From: MKRK01 sp001896915
GTDB lineage: Bacteria; Bacillota; Clostridia; Oscillospirales; Acutalibacteraceae
Direction of reading: 5' to 3'
Length of the DNA stretch: 8,897 nucleotides
Assembly: GCA_937973935.1 (NCBI GenBank)
Contig: CALJJF010000265.1
Location: 1-8,897, forward strand
Of this stretch, positions 4,960 to 8,897 are shown in pieces (the first letter of the stretch is position 1; every line of letters starts with the position of its first letter). The translations under genes were made by a program, and so were the position numbers. The notes beneath the pieces were generated by a model. The model saw only the letters and a program-made list of their open reading frames with translations, made no database searches and was not told the origin of the DNA.

Positions 4960-6768
4960 ATGAAATTAATAGAGAAAATCGAAATACAATATTTCAGATC
5001 AATATTTAAAGAAACTATTAATGACATTTCAGATTTAAATATTTTTACTGGTAAAAACGATGTTGGAAAATCTAATGTTTTAAAAGCACTTAATCTTTTC
5101 TTCAACAATGAAACAGATATTGGTTCTCAAGTAAATTTCATTGATGATTTTAATCTTATCAGGAGAGCTGAAGTTAAACAAGATTCTATTAAAGGCAAAC
5201 AATTTATTCAAATAAAAATTACCTTTTTAAGAGGTAATCGATCGCCTGGCACATTACCTGAAAAATTCACGGTAACTAAAAAATGGCTACGAAATGATGT
5301 TAATCCAATCGTTTCTGATGATATTAAAAGTCGTAGAGAAAGAGAAGGTTTACTTTACAATGACAGATGTAAGTCTTCACTTACTGCTTATTTAAATAGC
5401 CTGAAATATATTTACATACCTGCAATCAAAGATTCTGAGACATTTAAGTATATTTTAACAGAGCTGAGAGATAGCTTATACAATGAGAAGTTGGCTTCAA
5501 ATACTGTATTAAACACTTCGCTTGCATCACTTGCAGATAGTGCATCAAATTCATCAATAGAGCTAAATGAAGAATTTAAACAAGAAACTGGCATTGATTC
5601 ATCATTAACAACGCCAAAAACAATTTCACAAATGTTTACAACCTTAGAAGTTGATACAATTAGTGGTGATTTCTCAATTGGTTTAAATAAGCGTGGTGAT
5701 GGGATTCGTGTCAGGTACATACCCAGCATAATGCATTACATCTCAAAAAACTCAAAAAAATTCTATATTTGGGGATTTGAAGAACCAGAGAATTCATTGG
5801 AATATAATTATACAATTAGCATGGCAGATAGTTTTGTTATTAAATATTGCAAAGAAAGTATGATATTTATTACATCACATTCACCTGCATTTATTACTAT
5901 TGAAAAGAGCAACACGAGTATTTTTCGTTGTTTTAAAAAAGCGAATCGAACTGAAATTTTGCCTATTAATAAAGCCAATAAAGAACCAGACATTTCAGAG
6001 GAACTTGGTTATATAAAGCTTCAAAAAGAGCTGCATGGTAAATATATAGAGTTGAAAAAGAACACGCAACTACTTAAAGAGAATTCAAATAGGTTAGAAG
6101 AAAGTTTACGAACATTACAAAAACCCGTTGTAATAACTGAAGGAAAGACCGATGTTCTAATATTAACTACCGCATGGGAAAAATTAAATAACGAGATTGA
6201 ATGTCCGTTTCTTATTAAAAGTTGCAATATTCTTGACGAAAATTCAGAAGGAAGCGCAGCTGGTTGCAAAATGTTAGCTAATTACCTATGTAGTATTCCT
6301 CACGACAGTATTCATTTAGCTATAGGTGTTTTTGATAAGGATGAAGAAGGAATAAATTCATATGCTTTAAGTGCAAATTACAAAGAACATGATAGCCATT
6401 CATTCAAATACTGCAAAAATAAAAAAGGATTTTCTTTTTTATTACCTGTCCCACCTGGAAAAGAAGCTTTTGCAGAAAGCAAAAATCTATGCATCGAATA
6501 TTATTTTGAATTAAGTGATTTAGAAAGAAAGATAAATGGCTTAGGATTATTACTGAAACCGAGAAGTATTGAAGAAAAGTGCAATGGCCAAATAATATCG
6601 AGAAGACCGGCCACAGAAATGCATTTAAAAGATATAGATAAGAGTACAAAAACATACTTTGCCGAAACCATTGTGCCAACACTACCCAAAGAATCTTTTG
6701 TTCACTTTAAGCTAATCTTTGATTTAATAGAACAAATTATATCTGAATTTTCTACCGACCATAATTAA
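4960..6768 (+). CDS. OLD-family ATP-dependent endonuclease (AAA15 plus TOPRIM)
   Basis: Probable anti-phage nuclease of the overcoming-lysogenization-defect family: an SMC/ABC-like ATPase fused to a TOPRIM nuclease. In the 602-residue protein the ATPase shows Walker A GKNDVGKSN (31-39), a signature-like NKRGDGIRVRY (243-253), Walker B IWGFEEPEN (270-278, E274/E275) and a switch His in TSHSPAF (305-311). A coiled stretch (about 350-388) leads to the TOPRIM domain with TEGKTD (393-398) and GVFDKDEEG (456-464), its metal-binding acids. The length resembles class 1 OLD and the GajA subunit of Gabija, but no GajB/UvrD helicase follows, so a stand-alone class 1 enzyme is the safer call. The Shine-Dalgarno AAGGGGA ends 7 nt before the ATG. 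It starts 46 nt after abiEii without an intervening terminator, so co-expression with the AbiE pair is likely. Confidence 0.9.
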   Translation: MKLIEKIEIQYFRSIFKETINDISDLNIFTGKNDVGKSNVLKALNLFFNNETDIGSQVNFIDDFNLIRRAEVKQDSIKGKQFIQIKITFLRGNRSPGTLPEKFTVTKKWLRNDVNPIVSDDIKSRREREGLLYNDRCKSSLTAYLNSLKYIYIPAIKDSETFKYILTELRDSLYNEKLASNTVLNTSLASLADSASNSSIELNEEFKQETGIDSSLTTPKTISQMFTTLEVDTISGDFSIGLNKRGDGIRVRYIPSIMHYISKNSKKFYIWGFEEPENSLEYNYTISMADSFVIKYCKESMIFITSHSPAFITIEKSNTSIFRCFKKANRTEILPINKANKEPDISEELGYIKLQKELHGKYIELKKNTQLLKENSNRLEESLRTLQKPVVITEGKTDVLILTTAWEKLNNEIECPFLIKSCNILDENSEGSAAGCKMLANYLCSIPHDSIHLAIGVFDKDEEGINSYALSANYKEHDSHSFKYCKNKKGFSFLLPVPPGKEAFAESKNLCIEYYFELSDLERKINGLGLLLKPRSIEEKCNGQIISRRPATEMHLKDIDKSTKTYFAETIVPTLPKESFVHFKLIFDLIEQIISEFSTDHN

Positions 6769-6786
6769 ACATAACTTTTATAACAT

Positions 6787-6837
6787 TAACACAAACCACT
6801 TTTCCACTATTACATAATAAAAAGATGGCTTGTGTTA
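6787..6837 (+). terminator. Inverted repeat after the OLD gene, possible operon end
   Basis: TAACACAAACCA (6787-6798) pairs with TGGCTTGTGTTA (6826-6837) except for one internal mismatch, giving 11 pairs around a 27-nt AT-rich loop. It lies 18 nt after the stop codon. There is no strong T-run afterwards, so it may be an mRNA 3'-end stabiliser rather than an efficient intrinsic terminator. Confidence 0.4.
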
Positions 6838-6995
6838 GTCGATTATATTAAGAATTTATAGATATTACATTTACTTATTAAATGTGGAAGATATGTAAAA
6901 ACAACATGTGGTTTATTCTTATATTGATTTCGTTGCGGTCTGCTTTGGCAGTTATCAGGTCAATCAACCTTAATAAATGCTCGTTTTGTTCCCCA

Positions 6996-7028
6996 GTGGA
7001 TGGAGGAAAAAACGACCCGCCTCCACCA
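6996..7028 (+). repeat. Degenerate att-like repeat, copy A
   Basis: This 33-bp stretch matches 7065-7097 at 26 of 33 positions and ends in CGCCTCCACCA, the ssrA 3' end. It also shares the following CACA with the sequence right of ssrA, so 7018-7030 equals 1856-1868. It has internal dyad symmetry (TGGAGG/CCTCCA). It looks like an old or diverged attachment site for the same recombination system. Confidence 0.65.
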
Positions 7029-7033
7029 CAGTA

Positions 7034-7069
7034 TCCACTTCCATGGAGTAGCTCAGGCAAGGAAGTGGA
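7034..7069. repeat. Perfect 9-bp inverted repeat between the att-like copies
   Basis: TCCACTTCC (7034-7042) and GGAAGTGGA (7061-7069) are exact reverse complements around an 18-nt spacer. The right arm runs into the second att-like copy. It may be a protein-binding dyad at the attachment site or a chance hairpin. Confidence 0.45.
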
Positions 7070-7097
7070 CGGGGGAAAATTCCCCTCGCCTCCACCA
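7065..7097 (+). repeat. attR-type repeat, copy B, with exact ssrA 3'-end sequence
   Basis: Bases 7078-7097 are identical to the last 20 bp of ssrA (1847-1866). Upstream, GGGGGAAAATTCCCC imitates the tmRNA T-arm but with a different loop, so this is not simply a copy of the host gene. It marks the right end of the defence island and the point where the leftward recombinase frame leaves its own element. Confidence 0.88.
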
Positions 7098-7101
7098 GTG
7101 G

Positions 7102-7152
7102 GACTCAAGGAAATGAATGTTTTTTCGTTTCTTTGAGTCTCTTTATTTTTTT
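7102..7152 (+). terminator. Rho-independent-type terminator just right of the att site
   Basis: GACTCAAGGAAA (7102-7113) pairs with TTTCTTTGAGTC (7128-7139) over 12 pairs including one G-U. A T-rich tract follows (7140-7152, TCTTTATTTTTTT). It points rightward although the only gene here is the leftward recombinase. When ssrA was joined directly to this sequence it would have ended ssrA transcription, so the element seems to bring its own ssrA terminator. That role is inference. Confidence 0.7.
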
Positions 7153-7186
7153 CCAGTTTTGGCTTAGTAAAGCGGAAAGTATGTAG

Positions 7187-7226
7187 CCCGCCAATGGCGG
7201 GACCGTCGCTTGCTTGCGACGGTTTT
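7187..7226. repeat. Two adjacent palindromes inside the recombinase frame
   Basis: CCCGCC-AAT-GGCGGG (7187-7201) is followed at once by ACCGTCGC-TTGCTT-GCGACGGT (7202-7223) and TTT. Both stems are perfect and GC-rich in an AT-rich gene. They encode the odd segment KPSQASDGPAIGGL. They resemble a REP-like palindromic unit inserted in frame, or a structured recombinase-binding site. Confidence 0.6.
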
Positions 7227-7746
7227 AGAATATTTGTTGGGACATTATTTAGCTGGATTTCGATATATTCAGGATATACGAGAACCTTTTTGAGATAGAG
7301 GTTCAATAGCTGCTTTCTTTGTGGTAGAATGCCGTTTTCATAAAGCTTTTGTGCATGGCGATATGCAGAAATGATTTCATCTTCATCAAGTTTATTGGAA
7401 ACAAGACTTTCTTCTTCACATTTAATTTGCATTAAAATAATCTCACGGTCTTGCTCCAATTTTTCAAGTGTCGGACTACCTGTCGTAGCAATAACATTTA
7501 CAACATTGGCAAGCTTTTGGTCAGTGATTTCAAGATTGCTCCGTAATTCTTTCAGTCGGTGCGCCGTTTCGCCGAACATATCACCACAAGATTGGTAATA
7601 AGCCTCAATCAAATCGGGGATCCTGTTTTCATTAAAAACAAGCTCACCAATACGTTTGAAAATAAAACTTTCAAGGTAGTCACGGTTTACATCTTTGTTT
7701 TTGCAATGATAATCGCCATGATTACTGCGCTTGCCGCATCGATATG

Positions 7747-8895
7747 TTACGAGCAACGATTTGTTTCTACCCGACATTTGACGACAGCCGTTATAGCTTG
7801 CACCGCACACACCGCAGAAAATCTTACCCACAAGCTGATAACTTTCTTTAGCTTTAGCATATGCCTTCCTTTCCCATTACTATCACCGGTAAGAGGTCCT
7901 CCGGTATAAAGGATACCATCCGGATTAGATGTTGGTATTACATAAACACACCAGTTCTTGGCGTTTATTGTTTGACTGTAATTATTCAAACTGATTGTCA
8001 AGTTAAGTGCTGTTACAAGTAATTCGTAACCATCCTGCTTCCAATGGTCTTCATAACCATGTATTGCAAAATTAATAATCATAACATTGGGTGCGTTTTC
8101 ATTTCCGATTCGGTAACATTTTAAATTTCTTCCTTGACCACTAGTTTTATATGAAGTACTATAATCTATTAAAGTAGCGTTTCTATATGTTTTTGGAAGA
8201 TCAAGAGCAGTCATTTGCTCCGGACTTGTGGGGAAATTATATATTTCAAAAATCCATTGCTGCTTTGTCACATCGTAGCCCGGTGCATTGTATGCCCATG
8301 TCGTCATGTTGCACACCGAAGTTCCAGGTGCGGTTAACGCCTGTTCGTTCAAGCTGTTTGCTGATAAAATGGAATACGTGTTTTCTCCTACTTTGCATAT
8401 ACTCCACAGTGAAGAATAATACGGATAATTGGTGTCAGGATTTTTCCCATATATCCCAATTGGAGCGTTACCAGTTCTACTTTCGTTAATAATATCCAAA
8501 TTCTTTGTAGGTGCATGCATCGGGCTCAGTGTGTATAACCCATCATCCGGATACCAGACCATTTTCCATATTTGATTCTGCAGACCGGTATATCCATACT
8601 GACCGACCGTTGCGGAATTTTGAGTCTCATTTTTCAATACATCAAGATACGCTCCACTTTTTTTATTCTTAATGTAATATACAGCACCATTCTTTAATGC
8701 ATCCGCTTGAGGAGGAAACGGATTTCCACCCTTTTGGAACAAGCTATACCAAGTTGCTCTGTCAACCTTCCCCCTGTTTTGACCAAGTCCTAGTATACCT
8801 TGAAACACCGATACGATAGATTCCGTTCTCGAGTCATAGGTTCCACTTATTATGGTGCTTTTTGGTATCTTCCAATTCAATACACATAGTCCTTC
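7747..8895 (-). pseudogene. Ricin-domain M14 zinc carboxypeptidase, truncated at both ends
   Basis: Probably a secreted wall- or peptide-degrading metallocarboxypeptidase. Counting from the in-frame TTG at 8880, residues about 18-48 resemble a peptidoglycan-binding repeat (SIVSVFQGILGLGQNRGKVDRATWYSLF without the middle, ending ATWYSLF). A ricin-type beta-trefoil lectin spans about 62-215 (AVYYIKNKKSGAYLDV, NQIWKM, QQWIFEIY). The M14 fold then starts, with the zinc-binding pair H274 and E277 in AIHGYEDHW and the family motif NPDG (319-322). Homology stops near GKGR (337 onward, about 7866). After that the frame runs into recombinase DNA read out of frame, to a stop at 7747. The third zinc ligand and the catalytic glutamate are therefore lost. 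The frame is open to the right window edge, so the true start and signal peptide lie outside. Confidence 0.85.
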
Positions 8896-8897
8896 AT

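Larger units (their letters stand above)
1867..7097. mobile_element. ssrA-integrated defence island, about 5.2 kb
   Basis: The segment is bounded by perfect 20-bp direct repeats of the ssrA 3' end. It contains an IS3-family element, an AbiEi/AbiEii toxin-antitoxin pair and an OLD-family nuclease, all visibly more AT-rich than smpB or the kinase gene. It encodes no integrase. The only site-specific recombinase in the window is the remnant just beyond the right repeat. The island was therefore either mobilised in trans or is the residue of a larger element. The boundaries are seen in the sequence; the mobility history is inferred. Confidence 0.75.
6878..7876 (-). pseudogene. Large serine recombinase, C-terminal remnant
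   Basis: Large serine recombinases integrate phages and ICEs at specific sites. Only the region after the catalytic domain remains. The recombinase frame opens after an in-frame TAA (7877-7879) with WERKAYAKAKESYQLVGKIF. A zinc ribbon follows, with CGVC and two further Cys (C6, C9, C32, C43 counting from the GTG at 7831), then the coiled-coil region and the terminal KKVLVYPEYIEIQLNNV. The catalytic serine, resolvase domain and a true start are absent, so it is inactive. Its 3' end crosses the att site (7078-7097) and encodes TGGGEGN from antisense ssrA-like DNA. It then continues through the second att-like copy and about 100 bases of island to a stop at 6878. Residues beyond about 244 are therefore not family sequence. 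The 5' end is fused to a truncated M14 peptidase gene. Confidence 0.85.

Noticed and set aside
4960..6768. Calling the OLD gene GajA of a Gabija system
   Set aside because: No UvrD-like GajB helicase gene follows; the next features are an inverted repeat and attachment sites.
6996..7097. CRISPR array or tRNA gene from repeated CGCCTCCACCA
   Set aside because: There are only two imperfect copies, no regular spacers, and no complete cloverleaf; the repeats match the tmRNA 3' end.
6882..7136. Rightward 84-residue reading frame over the att repeats
   Set aside because: It consists of repeat-derived and antisense sequence, has no Shine-Dalgarno and matches no recognisable family.

Overview
The window looks like a chromosomal segment of a low-GC Gram-positive bacterium, probably a Clostridia-type Firmicute. 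The evidence is the smpB-ssrA pair, Firmicute-type promoters and Shine-Dalgarno sites, a large serine recombinase and a ricin-domain M14 peptidase. The species cannot be named from the sequence alone.

Left, apparently core part (1-1866): the 3' portion of a membrane sensor histidine kinase, then smpB (TTG start, own promoter), then ssrA (tmRNA) only 3 nt after smpB. The tmRNA tag ends in KLALAA, but no alanine codon is visible at the expected resume position.

Accessory part (1867-7097): the last 20 bp of ssrA, AATTCCCCTCGCCTCCACCA (1847-1866), recur exactly at 7078-7097. This is the mark of an integrative element seated in the 3' end of ssrA. The roughly 5.2 kb between the copies is visibly more AT-rich. 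It holds a single-ORF IS3-family insertion sequence (1888-3111), a type IV toxin-antitoxin pair AbiEi/AbiEii (3418-4913) and an OLD-family ATPase-TOPRIM nuclease (4960-6768). The last three genes run in one direction with tight spacing. They probably form one defence operon behind a consensus promoter framed by 13-bp repeats that look like AbiEi operators. No integrase lies between the repeats.

Right junction (6990-7880): a second, degenerate copy of the ssrA-end sequence lies 69 bp left of the exact copy, giving a tandem pair of attachment-like sites. To the right is the C-terminal half of a large serine recombinase read leftward. Its reading frame crosses the attachment site, so its last residues are antisense ssrA sequence. 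The recombinase has lost its catalytic N-terminal half and is joined near 7862-7876 to a truncated secreted M14 carboxypeptidase with peptidoglycan-binding-like and ricin-lectin segments. That gene continues past the window's right edge.

Overall picture (inference): ssrA has received serial insertions here. A small defence cargo without an integrase sits next to the decayed remnant of a recombinase-bearing element that used the same site, followed by a deletion junction. The most interesting points are the AbiE+OLD defence cassette, the recombinase that reads through the tmRNA attachment site, the tandem att-like repeats, and the non-alanine tmRNA resume codon.
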